From NCBI GenBank assembly GCA_045110675.1, contig JBGCGJ010000010.1, forward strand, positions 32,529 through 96,528: a DNA stretch of 64,000 nt. Reading direction: 5' to 3'. Origin of the DNA: JBALVT01 sp045110675. GTDB taxonomy: Bacteria > Pseudomonadota > Gammaproteobacteria > Pseudomonadales > Halieaceae. The number at the start of each line of letters is the position of its first letter. Position 1 is the first letter of the stretch. This document shows, one piece after another, positions 45,434 through 55,318 of this stretch. The notes beneath the pieces are model-generated. The model did no database searches and was not told where the DNA came from. It was given only the letters and a program-made list of their open reading frames with translations. The position numbers and the translations under genes are program-made.

Positions 45434-45708
45434 TTTCGGATGTACTCTTTTAGTAATAGTCTCGACAGATCTCGGCAATGGCAACTAATAAAACCACATG
45501 TATGGAAAGTCAAATCTAGGAATCGCGATTAAACAAGCTGGCGTTTTCTAGGAAATTTGTGTGATTAATTATTGAGTGTCAGACCATAATAGCCTGAGTA
45601 TATCAATTAACAAAAGCGTTTACAGGCGATTGATCGCGAGCTTGGAAGGCACAAGGATTTGTCTGTATATAAGCAAAAGAGTATTCGTATATTTCGCATT
45701 AACTTAGC

Positions 45709-46647
45709 TTAAGTGCCGCGAAAAATCTTCTCGTAGTGCGCGAGATCGTCGACTTGCTCAGTTAAAGTCTTTAAGCAGCCTGGATTAGCCTTAAGGAAAT
45801 CTCTTGTTTGCAAATAGAATCCAGGCTTCCATTTATTGTCTAACTCATCATCTAGCTCGATTGGCTCTCTTGGTATCGTTCCAATTTTTTGAACCTGAAT
45901 ACCTTCCATTGGCGCCAAAAGATATCTGTTGTGGCGAGTAATGAATTCCAGGCTCCAGCGACCAGGTCCCTCCCAATTAGAGTGGTATGTAAAATGAGCG
46001 CCATTATCAGCGATGCCGCTTCCCGTAAAAACTGATCCGGTTGGATGCCAGTCTAATCCTCCTGAGACATATGAGGAAATTCTGTTCGGAGATCCGCCAA
46101 CGAAAAACGCCAGGTCAATTACATGGGAAGAATTGTGCCACCCCCAGTTTTCTAGAACACCGGGGTTTTTGATGAGATCTTTTATGACATGAGACCATTC
46201 TGTAAACTCAAAATGAAAAGAGGTACATCCTCCATCCGTTTTAATTCTCTCGATAAGTTCGACTACCGAACTAAAATATCTTCTGTTGTAAGCGATATAG
46301 ACATTCGCATTGGTTTTGGCTATTTCTACATTTAGTTGGTTTAATTGATGTATAGTTGCGGCGCCTGGCTTTTCTACCAAAATATTTGAAATGCCTGCCT
46401 TGGCGGTATCTAACAATACGGTACCAAGTTGGTCCTCACTTACGGCAATGATTGAATGTGTGCATGAATCGGCTAATGCTAGATTATTAGCGAGACCGCC
46501 CGCAACAGCGCTTATGCCGGTTCTTTCAGTAAAGGATTTTGTCGATTCTTCGCTGCGACCCACAACATTGGTCGCATAACCTAAATCAGAACAAATTTTG
46601 CAGTATTCTTCAGCAATTAAGCCAGTACCTTGTACCAAGATATTCAT
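45709..46647 (-). CDS. Gfo/Idh/MocA-family oxidoreductase
   Basis: A 312-residue NAD(P)-dependent sugar oxidoreductase. Rossmann start ILVQGTGLIAEEYCKIC, then NILVEKPGAATIHQL (EKP motif with the catalytic Lys) and VYIAYNRRYFSSV. GWHNSSHVIDLAFFVGG supplies the active-site His. It lies 13 bp after hisH. It may act on a nucleotide sugar of this locus. Confidence 0.8.
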   Translation of the reverse strand: MNILVQGTGLIAEEYCKICSDLGYATNVVGRSEESTKSFTERTGISAVAGGLANNLALADSCTHSIIAVSEDQLGTVLLDTAKAGISNILVEKPGAATIHQLNQLNVEIAKTNANVYIAYNRRYFSSVVELIERIKTDGGCTSFHFEFTEWSHVIKDLIKNPGVLENWGWHNSSHVIDLAFFVGGSPNRISSYVSGGLDWHPTGSVFTGSGIADNGAHFTYHSNWEGPGRWSLEFITRHNRYLLAPMEGIQVQKIGTIPREPIELDDELDNKWKPGFYLQTRDFLKANPGCLKTLTEQVDDLAHYEKIFRGT

Positions 46648-46660
46648 TTTTTTTCGCTAC

Positions 46661-47299
46661 CTACGTAAAATGCAAATTGTTCCAATCTTTGTATACACGG
46701 ATGCCATCTGTGCCACTCTTCTCTGGGTGAAACTGTAATGCAAAAATATTGTCTTTGAAAATTGCTGATGCATACGAAAGATCGCCATATTTAGATGTAC
46801 CAAGAACTGCACTGTGCTCAAACACATCACAATAATAGCTATGAACAAAATAGAAATCTGCGCCATGGCGCACATTCTGTAACGGTGTCTCTGTCCAGTC
46901 TTTTTCTGGATTGACGTTACCCCAAGTTATTTTAGGCACAGGCAAGTTTTTATCATTAATGCTCGTTCTTAGGTGTTTGACTTCTCCGTCTATCAACCCG
47001 AGACCGTTAGACATTCCAAATTCTTCGCTTTTGTTCAAAAGTAATTGCATTCCAAGGCATATCCCCATGAAGGGTTTGCCTGAACTAATAAATTCTTTAA
47101 CAGATTCATCTAATCCAGCTTGCTTAAGGTTTTCCATGCCCTTAGGAAACGAACCTACTCCTGGGAGTATTACGGCATCAAAATTTTGAAGTTTGTCGGC
47201 TTGGTTAACCAAATGAGGAGTCATTCCTGCAATTTTGCATGCTTGGAAAACACTAAATATATTTCCAATACTGTAATCGATAATTGCTATATCAGGCAT
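46661..47299 (-). CDS. hisH: HisH-type glutamine amidotransferase (WbpG partner)
   Basis: A 212-residue class I glutaminase: IIDYSIGNIFSVFQA, VILPGVGSFPKGMENL, Cys81 in MGICLGMQLL, and the His/Glu pair in ALQFHPEKSG (His191, Glu193). It supplies ammonia to the amidotransferase. In a glycan locus with wbpG and hisF it is a sugar-amidating paralogue rather than the histidine-pathway enzyme. Confidence 0.85.
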   Translation of the reverse strand: MPDIAIIDYSIGNIFSVFQACKIAGMTPHLVNQADKLQNFDAVILPGVGSFPKGMENLKQAGLDESVKEFISSGKPFMGICLGMQLLLNKSEEFGMSNGLGLIDGEVKHLRTSINDKNLPVPKITWGNVNPEKDWTETPLQNVRHGADFYFVHSYYCDVFEHSAVLGTSKYGDLSYASAIFKDNIFALQFHPEKSGTDGIRVYKDWNNLHFT

Positions 47300-47313
47300 T
47301 CTAATTTTCCATT

Positions 47314-48165
47314 TTATCGACAGGAGATACCGGAAGCTTTGAGAGCGAGTTTTAGCTCGGTGATATCAAATGTTGTAATTTTTTTTGAGAGACTACCGCT
47401 TTCGAGAAAGCGTAAGTTACCTTCTGAGCTATTGTCGACCGTATTTGAAAAATCGCCGGACTTCAAAAGGTGGTAATGAAATGCGGACGCAATACTGACG
47501 GCGCTAATATTTGTGGACTTAATGACGTTAATTACGTCTTCAATCGATTTAGCTCCTCCATGTGCGATGACAGGTATGGACACAGTATCGGTGACGCCTT
47601 TGATTAAATCGATATCAAAACCTTCCCCTGTGCCCTCCTTGTCAACGGAAGTAATTACAATCTCTCCAGCGCCCAAGTCTTCAACTTCCTTGCACCACTG
47701 GAAAACATCTTTTCCTGTTTCTTCTCTTCCGTTGTCAACAAACGCTTCATAGGTTCCGTTGGGGCTTAAAATGGCTTCAATAGTTACAACGATAGTAGAT
47801 GACCCAAAAATCTGAGATGCTTGCGATATAAATTCTGGGCTTTTAATAGCTGCTGTGTTGATGCTAACTTTGTCAGCTCCTGCAGCAAGTGCATTTCTGA
47901 TATCCTCAACAGTTCTTAAACCACCTCCTACGGTTAAGGGGATAAAAGTTGTTTCTGCGGTTTTCGTAATGAGCTCGTTTAAGCTATTTCTTTCGTACAA
48001 ACTAGCGACACAATCAGTATAAAAAACCTCATCAGCACCATTGTTGTAATAGTAGCTGCAAAAATCTCGAGGGTTTCCAAGCACTCTTAGCCCTTCAAGG
48101 TGTATACCTTTAACTAAGTGCGGCCCTTTGATGTCTAGCCTAGGGATGATCCTAATCTTATTCAT
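47314..48165 (-). CDS. hisF: HisF-type ammonia-channel subunit (WbpG partner)
   Basis: A 283-residue (beta/alpha)8 barrel, longer than housekeeping HisF. Asp11 is kept in PRLDIKG. The second catalytic Asp (TmHisF Asp130) is Glu129 here (VVTIEAI). VTSVDKEGTGEGFD, GGGLRTVEDIRNAL and VIAHGGAKSIEDV form the phosphate-binding loops. Loss of Asp130 fits the glycan paralogues that deliver ammonia to WbpG-type enzymes. IS3 debris separates it from the rest of the operon upstream. Confidence 0.85.
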   Translation of the reverse strand: MNKIRIIPRLDIKGPHLVKGIHLEGLRVLGNPRDFCSYYYNNGADEVFYTDCVASLYERNSLNELITKTAETTFIPLTVGGGLRTVEDIRNALAAGADKVSINTAAIKSPEFISQASQIFGSSTIVVTIEAILSPNGTYEAFVDNGREETGKDVFQWCKEVEDLGAGEIVITSVDKEGTGEGFDIDLIKGVTDTVSIPVIAHGGAKSIEDVINVIKSTNISAVSIASAFHYHLLKSGDFSNTVDNSSEGNLRFLESGSLSKKITTFDITELKLALKASGISCR

Positions 48166-48226
48166 ATCATTTACTATACTTTGTTGTTAAATTTTTGACC
48201 TGATCCAGCATTTCTTTGCCAACCAG

Positions 48227-48760
48227 TTAAGCAGCTTTTCTCAGTTCAACCATCTCCGCCTCATATTGATTCGGACTCATGTAGTCTAGATATGAATGCA
48301 GCCTGTAGCTGCTGTAAAACATGTTTATATAATTCATCACATCCTGTTGCGCTTCGTGCCGTGTCTGGTAATGACGCCAATGGACTCGCTCCTGTTTCAA
48401 GTTCAAAAGAAGCTTTCCGCAACTGAGTTGTCCCAACAATTTCATTTGCGGCTCATGCTGCCTACAAAGCCGCGTGCTTTCAGTAGTCGCCAGAAATCCC
48501 CTGACATATTGAGAGCTTCGTTCCGGCTGTCCGGATAACTTAGCGCACTGAGCGCCTTTTGCATTCGCCGGCTGCCGTAGCCGTCCTCAGTCGCCTTGGC
48601 GATCTCTATCACAGCTTCCAATATTTTTCTCGGTGATAGGGCTCGCCAGTTCTGCCTCTATTTCGCCGCTGATAATCGTAATAACCACTGCGGGTGACAC
48701 TCAATAGCTGACACATTAGGCCAATAGGCCAGATCTTCTTTTGCTGGGCAATAAACAAGT
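48227..48760 (-). pseudogene. IS3 transposase OrfB remnant
   Basis: The last 60 residues are clear integrase-core tail: KQERVHWRHYQTRHEAQQDV, then FYSSYRLHSYLDYMSPNQYE. Upstream, MSRK and NCWDNSVAESFF-type pieces are out of frame, and the DDE core is shortened. It cannot encode a working transposase. Confidence 0.75.
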
Positions 48761-48772
48761 ATTTCACTTTGT

Positions 48773-49045
48773 TTATTTGGCAAAGAAAACCGTCGCTCTT
48801 TTTAATATATCTTTGTCCATTTCCAGGCGTTTGGCCTGTGCCCTTAGCTTTCTGATCTCCTCCTGGTCTGGCGTTAGCTTGCCGTTGCCTCGAAAGTCTT
48901 GGCCGTCACCTGTCCGCTGTTCTTTAAGCCAGCGACCCAGCATCGGGGCATTAATGCCTAGGCTTCTTGCTGCCTCTGATCTTGTGTAGCCCTGTTCCAG
49001 CCTCAGGCTAACTCCGGGTATTTCTTTCTTGTGGTCCTTTTTCAA
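48773..49045 (-). CDS. IS3 transposase OrfA
   Basis: 90 residues with an IS3/IS911-type helix-turn-helix (YTRSEAARSLGINAPMLGRW) and a leucine-zipper-like tail (EIRKLRAQAKRLEMDKDILK). The end, ATVFFAK, is where OrfB normally begins by frameshift. The first 15 residues look frame-disturbed, so the true start may be lost. Confidence 0.7.
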   Translation of the reverse strand: MKKDHKKEIPGVSLRLEQGYTRSEAARSLGINAPMLGRWLKEQRTGDGQDFRGNGKLTPDQEEIRKLRAQAKRLEMDKDILKRATVFFAK

Positions 49046-49164
49046 TGTCCAGTTGTGGGTATTATCCCTTAATTGGACCGTCTAGATCTATTGGACCACA
49101 TCATTTTGCTTTCGCTAAATTGAATGACGACATATCAATATCTGAATGGTTGATGAAAATCACG

Positions 49165-50910
49165 CTAGTTAGTATTGATAGTTATCTTACCTTGCTCAAG
49201 TGAGTAAGTACGAGTGCATGCTTTTAGGATTTCAAGATTGTGCGAAATAACTATAACAGCGCTATTTTTAGAAAGTGAAATCATTTGTTCAATTATGTAC
49301 TCTTCGGACTCTGAATCTAGAGAATTAGTTGCCTCGTCAAATATATACAGTTCGGCATCTCGAAGAAATGCTCTTGCAATTCCTACTCGTTGCTTCTGTC
49401 CACCACTTAGGTTTTTGCCATTTTCTCCGATCGGACTGAGCACTTTCTCAGCGAGTTCGTTGACATAAGATGTTAGACCAGCGGAAGAAACAGCACCCAC
49501 TATTTGCTCATCATTGTACATTGTGTCATCAAGCCCAAAAACAATGTTCTCTTTAATGCTGCCTTCTACGAGGAATGTGTCTTGAGCAACGTAAGAGCAT
49601 TGAGATCTCCAATTTTTCAACATGCCGCTGTCCGCTAGTTCGCCATTCAGATATATCTTTCCACTCGTCGGCTCAATCAAGCCAGACAAAATATCAACAA
49701 AAGTAGTTTTTCCGCCGCCAGAGGGACCAGTAATTCCCAATATTTCGCCTTTGCATATTTCCAAATCTATGTTCACCAAAACATTATTTTCGCCATCGTA
49801 GGAGAAACACAAACCCTCGAATTTGGCCGGCAAGAGTGGCTTTTCTATACTTGAAGTTGAACCTTCAACTTCCGGCTCTGAATCTGCATCAGGTTGAAGT
49901 ACTGTTCCCAAAATATCAACAATAGAATCAAATGCCGAGATATGGCCGCCAGCAATCGCAGCATTGCTATAGATTTGCCTAAGGGCAGGTAACAGCTTGT
50001 ATCCTCCAAGCGTAAAAAGTAAAACGGTTGGCAAGTACTGATAGTAATCTTCATTGGTTGTTAAAAATATTGCGACCAGGCATATGAAGCCGAAGGTCCC
50101 CGCTTGGACTATATAATTTGGTGCAACAATAAACGTAAAATTTCGAAGTAAACTATGGTTAAACTCATGCGTCGCTTTCTTAAATTTTTTGACAAAGAGG
50201 TCTTCACTCTCATAGAGCTTTACAGTTTTGATCCCAGAAAATGCCTGCGAGATAGCAGAGTACTGATCCCTTCCCGTCGTGGTGATTTTATCGCTATTTC
50301 TAATTAGCAATGGCTTCAGAAAGAAAAACATCCCTCCAAAGCTTAACGCAAAAAACAGAATCAATAGCAAGGTTAAAAGAGGGTCCGCAAAAAGCAGGCC
50401 AACAACAACAATCGACATGACGATAATGCTCGAACTTATCTGCAAGTAAGGACCCAACAAATAATTTGCTACTCTACTTGTTTCCTGCAAAATGTTCTTT
50501 ATAAATTGGGCAGAGTTCCCTTGCAAATGCTCAAAATAACCGAGATTTAAATAATGATGAAATAGGCGCACTGATAAAAACTCTGCAACACTAAAAACCA
50601 GTTGTTGAATTTTGACAACTGCCATTGCCGCAAAATAGTTGCCAAGGGCCATAAAGCAAAAAATCATAATGCCTAATGCTGTAATAAAATTGTTAACGCT
50701 CTCAAAATCGAGATGGTTGTAAATGGCGTTAATAATGGGAGTCGACTCAATAAGTGCGGGGTTAGTGGCTATAAATAAAAAAGGGATGACGGACGCGATG
50801 CCAGCTAATTCCAGTGCAGTATTTGCGAGTAACGTAAAGTGCAACCATATTATCCGCGACCTATAATGTGGGAATAAGAGCTTTAGGAGAATAAAGTATT
50901 TCTTATACAT
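49165..50910 (-). CDS. ABC transporter, PglK/MsbA-like lipid-oligosaccharide flippase
   Basis: A 581-residue half-transporter with six membrane helices (about 20-320) and an intact nucleotide-binding domain: Walker A GPSGGGKTT, signature LSGGQKQRVGIARAF, Walker B LYIFDEATNSLD and H-loop ISH. The long form resembles PglK, which flips lipid-linked oligosaccharides. There is no Wzx in the window, so this could be the flippase of the locus. It ends 5 bp after the adjacent Gfo/Idh gene. Confidence 0.82.
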   Translation of the reverse strand: MYKKYFILLKLLFPHYRSRIIWLHFTLLANTALELAGIASVIPFLFIATNPALIESTPIINAIYNHLDFESVNNFITALGIMIFCFMALGNYFAAMAVVKIQQLVFSVAEFLSVRLFHHYLNLGYFEHLQGNSAQFIKNILQETSRVANYLLGPYLQISSSIIVMSIVVVGLLFADPLLTLLLILFFALSFGGMFFFLKPLLIRNSDKITTTGRDQYSAISQAFSGIKTVKLYESEDLFVKKFKKATHEFNHSLLRNFTFIVAPNYIVQAGTFGFICLVAIFLTTNEDYYQYLPTVLLFTLGGYKLLPALRQIYSNAAIAGGHISAFDSIVDILGTVLQPDADSEPEVEGSTSSIEKPLLPAKFEGLCFSYDGENNVLVNIDLEICKGEILGITGPSGGGKTTFVDILSGLIEPTSGKIYLNGELADSGMLKNWRSQCSYVAQDTFLVEGSIKENIVFGLDDTMYNDEQIVGAVSSAGLTSYVNELAEKVLSPIGENGKNLSGGQKQRVGIARAFLRDAELYIFDEATNSLDSESEEYIIEQMISLSKNSAVIVISHNLEILKACTRTYSLEQGKITINTN

Positions 50911-50915
50911 AGTTG

Positions 50916-51899
50916 TCAGGTAAACGGATAATCAACACGACTGTTAACATTATTGTTGCTTAAAAATTTGTTTAATGAGCCGAGCAGTTTAACATGGATG
51001 TCCATTGATTCACTAAATGCCGGCAACCGGACATTTAGTTTATTGATTAGACTATCTACAAGAATATTTGTTAATTGGCTTTGATATTTAAAATCCAATT
51101 CTTCCTCAGCCCAGATCCAATTATTTTCCTGAGAAGAGTATAAGTAGGTGTTCTCATTTTCTTTGAAAATATATCGTTTTAAACTAGAAAAGATCTCAAT
51201 CAATACGGGAGCGTCTCCGGTTTCGTCGCATCTAAAGCTAAATGTTGATCCAGAGCGAAATGAGCCCTTTAAGTCACCATTTAGCTCGTAAAACCCCGGA
51301 CGTTTGCTTTGTGCAATTTCCCTGCTGAGACCATTCACTTCAATTTGGAAATCTGTACTGGCATCCAGAAAACAGGCGTGATCGAGATAGTGTATAGCAT
51401 TTGTGACTAAGCCATAATCTGAACCATTGACGCGGTAGTGGACTATTTCACCTTCAAATTCATCTCTCAATCTATGATAAACAGATTGCATACGCATACA
51501 GCAATTGACCCAGCAGTTTATTCGTTTGCGAGACAGCATCTCTAAGGCTTTTGGGTATTGGGATTCGGTATCAAAAAGTAATTTTTCTAGCAGAACGTTT
51601 TCAATGTTAAATCGCTCACACATCTGTTCTAGCAAAAAGAATCTTTTGTCTGAATTAGATGCCACTATGACCAAGAAGAAGTCTGTGTGCTCAATAACGT
51701 CTGGACTAGTGCAAAACGTAGTCTTGTGATCTACAGAGGTCTCAACTTCCGAGAATCTAATCTTAGATAACTCAAGCGCCTCGGTGTTAGGATCTAACAC
51801 ACAAATATCGAGTGGGCTATTTGTCAATTTTAGCGCCTGCAAATGTCTGCTTCCGAGTTGTCCAGAACCAACTAGTAGAATCTTGTGCATTAACTCCAA
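50916..51899 (-). CDS. Gfo/Idh/MocA-like oxidoreductase
   Basis: 327 residues with KILLVGSGQLGSRHLQAL as the nucleotide-binding start and FLVIVASNSDKRF, then NVLLEKLLFDTES, where the typical EKP is EKL. It is therefore a divergent member, maybe with altered catalysis. Next to the GT-B gene and the flippase in one operon. Confidence 0.7.
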   Translation of the reverse strand: MELMHKILLVGSGQLGSRHLQALKLTNSPLDICVLDPNTEALELSKIRFSEVETSVDHKTTFCTSPDVIEHTDFFLVIVASNSDKRFFLLEQMCERFNIENVLLEKLLFDTESQYPKALEMLSRKRINCWVNCCMRMQSVYHRLRDEFEGEIVHYRVNGSDYGLVTNAIHYLDHACFLDASTDFQIEVNGLSREIAQSKRPGFYELNGDLKGSFRSGSTFSFRCDETGDAPVLIEIFSSLKRYIFKENENTYLYSSQENNWIWAEEELDFKYQSQLTNILVDSLINKLNVRLPAFSESMDIHVKLLGSLNKFLSNNNVNSRVDYPFT

Positions 51900-52120
51900 C
51901 CTTAAAATGTAGTGACTAAAATACTGCTACTTTAACGGTGATCGATATATCTTGACATTACGAATTTTACTTGCTGGAGTTACTAAATACTACGTATTTA
52001 GAAGCTTGCCAATGAGAGGTGCAAGCGAAGATCAAGCTGAACATTTTCCACGTCAAAAACTTTAGGAATCAATCTTGAGCGAGCCAGAAATATAGAACAG
52101 TAGTGAGTATTTGGCATTGT
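51900..52120 (-). other. 221-bp gap in the minus-strand operon
   Basis: AT-rich with no recognisable gene. It separates the 652-residue GT-B gene from the Gfo/Idh gene and may hold an internal promoter. No clear hairpin terminator is seen. Confidence 0.35.
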
Positions 52121-54079
52121 TCATTTTTCCAACACTTGGGAGAGCTCTTTTTCAATTCTCTGGAATGAGCTAGTTTCAGAGAAGCCCCAATAAGTTGATT
52201 GATTTTCTGACAGGTCTTTAAACTTTTTGTAGACAAGGGGGTTGGACATTTCTAAAAGCTGCGCCTTAAATTCAGAAAAATCTGTTGACGTTAATACGCT
52301 TTCGATACCATCGTATTCAGAATAATTGTACCCATATACATCATAGTTCAGAATTGGAATGGACGCTGCAAGTGCCCACCTGATGGTGGCCGATACGGAT
52401 GTAATATAGATATCCGAAATTGAAATTAGCCATGAAGTATTCTGCTTCGATGACTTAATGCCGAATTTTTCTTCTAACTTTTTGACATCTTCAATAGAGA
52501 GTCGGGGATGGAACCTATAGATTATTACATGATTCACAAAGGTTTCATTAATAGCCGTGATAAACTCATTCAAAAATAATTCATACGATTCGAAATCGAC
52601 AAGGCCTCTGTTTCCTTGGTCTGGAGGTGGACAGCACAACACTATTTTCTGATTGCTGTTTCGTTTGTATGTTTTGCTAATATCTTGCAGTCGCTTAGAT
52701 CTTTCTTCCTTATTGCACAGGACGGAATCCAATTCGGTTGATCCCACGATCTTTAATTTTGAAGCGGGAATGCCACTCTTCTTAAAGTAGTCTTGAATAA
52801 AAATGCTTTCAACAAGAATGCGCTCTACTGGTAAGGAATTCATTGCCCAGGCTGGCTCGGGAAGGATACCATGAACCTTATATGTAAAGTAGGCGTAAAA
52901 AGGTACCCTTATCAATTCTACTCCATCGTGCTCTAAAAATAACTGAGGGTCGAACTTTTTTGCGATGTTGGTGTACCTATTATCATGCTGATACATGGGA
53001 GCAAATTTGTAGGCGTTAAAATACTCTTCCCAGTTAGCGACCGTATATGGGAATATAACTATAGGAGTCCTTTTTCGCTTTAACAGTGCGGCATAGAACA
53101 TGATTTCATAGGGGAATGTCCCCTCTGCTGCTAAGACAATATCCGGTTTAACCTTGTTTAAGATTTTCCTTGAGTGACTGAGACCAACTCTGAAGCCGAA
53201 AAAATAACGAATAGATTGAGCAGCTTTACTGTTGAGTAATGTAGTGTAGTTAGATGTTACTTTCTGTTTGATGTTGAATGAGTTTGAATTGCTTAACTTT
53301 CTTGGTTTAAATAATGCAGTGGATGTTTTTCTGAAAAGTTGGAGGCTTACCTTCACAATGTGCAATGCAATGAATGATGTTGTTTCATGCAATTCTAGTA
53401 TTATAAGGAGAAACACCCGAATAGTGATTTTTAGAATAGTGTAGGGTGCAAATGCTACAAAAGTGACCAGCAATGAAAATAAACTGGGAGAGCTAAACAA
53501 GTATGCTTGAGCCCGCTGGCTCGATCTTTGGATTTGGTAGTCACTTCTTCTTATGATTGCAGGAGTTCTTCTTAGCAATTGGTAAATAGGTGCTGCGACA
53601 AATCTAACTCCTGACAATACTAATACAACTGGTTTAGTCGATCCAAATTTGAGTGCAGATAGTATGTTTCGAGAGAGACTGAACGGCCATGTTAAGACAG
53701 TTTTTAAACTGGCATAAACTAGTGCTATAAAGGGTTTTGCCAAGTAGGTTAACTTATTGACAAATGAACCAAGTGTCATTGCGACAATTAGTGGCCAAGG
53801 TACGTTCGCAGGTGGTTGGTCAGAAACTGAGAAATCTCTGGCGGAAATCAAACCCCCAGAATCAGTAGCAATTATTGCGTTATCAAATTTACTTTCAATG
53901 AGATTAACGGTTTCTTGATCTACCCACTTACCTGCGAACCTGAAAGTAAAAGAAAAACGCCCACAATCCGCCAATTTGACAGAAATGTTTAATAGTTCGG
54001 ATAACTCCTGTTTGGAGTGAATAACCAATAAGATAGATTTAGTGGTAAAACCGTGGGAGTTGCCTATTTTGTTTTTCAA
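52121..54079 (-). CDS. Large GT-B-like glycan protein with a membrane-associated middle
   Basis: 652 residues. A hydrophobic/amphipathic region (about 85-250) suggests membrane association. From about 300: SHSRKILNKVKPDIVLAAEG, IVGSTELDSVL, CCPPPDQGNRGLVDF, YRFHPRLSIEDV and ITSVSATIRWALAASIPILN, followed by YDVYGYNY. The end block is shared with the protein at 42910. Probably a transferase that builds the legionaminic-type polymer. It lies 21 bp after the wbpG stop. Confidence 0.6.
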   Translation of the reverse strand: MKNKIGNSHGFTTKSILLVIHSKQELSELLNISVKLADCGRFSFTFRFAGKWVDQETVNLIESKFDNAIIATDSGGLISARDFSVSDQPPANVPWPLIVAMTLGSFVNKLTYLAKPFIALVYASLKTVLTWPFSLSRNILSALKFGSTKPVVLVLSGVRFVAAPIYQLLRRTPAIIRRSDYQIQRSSQRAQAYLFSSPSLFSLLVTFVAFAPYTILKITIRVFLLIILELHETTSFIALHIVKVSLQLFRKTSTALFKPRKLSNSNSFNIKQKVTSNYTTLLNSKAAQSIRYFFGFRVGLSHSRKILNKVKPDIVLAAEGTFPYEIMFYAALLKRKRTPIVIFPYTVANWEEYFNAYKFAPMYQHDNRYTNIAKKFDPQLFLEHDGVELIRVPFYAYFTYKVHGILPEPAWAMNSLPVERILVESIFIQDYFKKSGIPASKLKIVGSTELDSVLCNKEERSKRLQDISKTYKRNSNQKIVLCCPPPDQGNRGLVDFESYELFLNEFITAINETFVNHVIIYRFHPRLSIEDVKKLEEKFGIKSSKQNTSWLISISDIYITSVSATIRWALAASIPILNYDVYGYNYSEYDGIESVLTSTDFSEFKAQLLEMSNPLVYKKFKDLSENQSTYWGFSETSSFQRIEKELSQVLEK

Positions 54080-54100
54080 TTTTTAGTCAGGACAAAAGGC

Positions 54101-55318
54101 TTAATCATTAAGCCCTGTACCTGCAACAGTATGTCGCAATGCCCATTCGCCTTCAGCAGTTTTACCCCATAAATGAGGTGACCTGAACTTATCGCAAGTA
54201 TCAAAAAATTGCTGTTCCGGAATGTCGAGATATTCCATAACTTCTGAAAAATACCTGTCAGGAAATTCTCCATCGAATTTGTTTACTAAGGCAATACCTT
54301 CATCGCGTGTAATGTGTTTATTTCGTATTTCTTGGGCAGCGTCATAAGTTGCTCTGCCGATACCGAACTTAATAAACGTTGTATAGTAGTGAAGGTCATC
54401 TATCTTGTCATCTATGCTATTGTACTTACTATAGGTACCTTGAGTTCGATGAGGTCTAGCTTTAAATCCTGTATTCTCTACAGCGTAATAATATACTTCT
54501 TGTGGGGTCCACTTTAAGTAGTATCCCAAATATCGAACGTCTATTTTTTTGCCTTTTAGTTCTGCTTCAGAGATCGGAAGAAATGGGCTGATATCTTTTT
54601 TCTTTAGACCGTGTTTTTCATCCAATTCTTTAAGTGACAAACCGCCTAGATATAGCTCATCTAAATTATTGTAGCTAAAGTATGATTTGTCTCGTAGGGA
54701 GGAGCTATTATCCGCGATAGGATTGCCATATTCTGCTTCATTTTCTCCATAGAATATGAGTTCTATATCGTTCTGTGCCGCCAATTTTGGTGCCAGGTTT
54801 TTTTGACCGAGAATGAAAGTTTGGAATGGGTGTAACAAATTCAAAATTGACAATTTTGTTATCAGTTTCATAACTTCGCCGTTTCGATAGAAGCTGATAT
54901 TGTCAAAGCCACCGACATCAAGCCAGCTTTTGAAATTCTTGTAGCCGTAGTCTGTATATAAGATTGGAGGCCAAGTCACCGTTAAAGGATTCATGCCATA
55001 TTTTGTTTTCAGTATATGTGACTGATAAGCACTATCTTTGCCGCCGCTTCCAGGCACAAGGCAGTCATAACTTCCGTCATTGCGTCGATACTTATCTAGT
55101 AGTTGCACGAGTTCTTCTTCTCTCGCATGCCAATCGATTTGATCTTTACCAAGGGCGGTTCTGCAGGCATCGCACACGCCGTCACTATCTAGCGCCATCG
55201 TAGATTTCTTGCTGTTAATTGTGTGCTTAAATTCTACTGCTGAGTTTGGGCGTTGGTTAGATATAACGCACCGAGCACAAAATTTAACTTCTTCAGGTAA
55301 CCCATAAAGAGTTTCCAT
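54101..55318 (-). CDS. wbpG: N-acetyl-sugar amidotransferase (WbpG/PseA family)
   Basis: 405 residues. Zinc Cys pairs (Cys14/Cys17 and Cys49/Cys52), an adenylating PP-loop PGSGGKDS (89-96), and LTVTWPPILYTDYGYKN. This family converts an acetamido group to an acetamidino group using ammonia from HisH/HisF. All three partners are in this operon. The most likely product is an acetamidino-legionaminic acid, as in Legionella and Campylobacter. First gene of the minus-strand operon. Confidence 0.85.
   Translation of the reverse strand: METLYGLPEEVKFCARCVISNQRPNSAVEFKHTINSKKSTMALDSDGVCDACRTALGKDQIDWHAREEELVQLLDKYRRNDGSYDCLVPGSGGKDSAYQSHILKTKYGMNPLTVTWPPILYTDYGYKNFKSWLDVGGFDNISFYRNGEVMKLITKLSILNLLHPFQTFILGQKNLAPKLAAQNDIELIFYGENEAEYGNPIADNSSSLRDKSYFSYNNLDELYLGGLSLKELDEKHGLKKKDISPFLPISEAELKGKKIDVRYLGYYLKWTPQEVYYYAVENTGFKARPHRTQGTYSKYNSIDDKIDDLHYYTTFIKFGIGRATYDAAQEIRNKHITRDEGIALVNKFDGEFPDRYFSEVMEYLDIPEQQFFDTCDKFRSPHLWGKTAEGEWALRHTVAGTGLND

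Larger units (their letters stand above)
48190..49085 (-). mobile_element. Decayed IS3-family element
   Basis: Minus-strand IS3 remnant inside the glycan operon, between hisF and the flippase gene. OrfA is open. OrfB is broken: the C-terminal end and a short middle piece survive but the catalytic core is largely missing. I did not find a confident pair of terminal inverted repeats, so the limits are approximate. Confidence 0.75.

Noticed and set aside
48741..48989. Plus-strand frame opposite IS3 OrfA
   Set aside because: It is the shadow of the real minus-strand OrfA, which has a clear helix-turn-helix.
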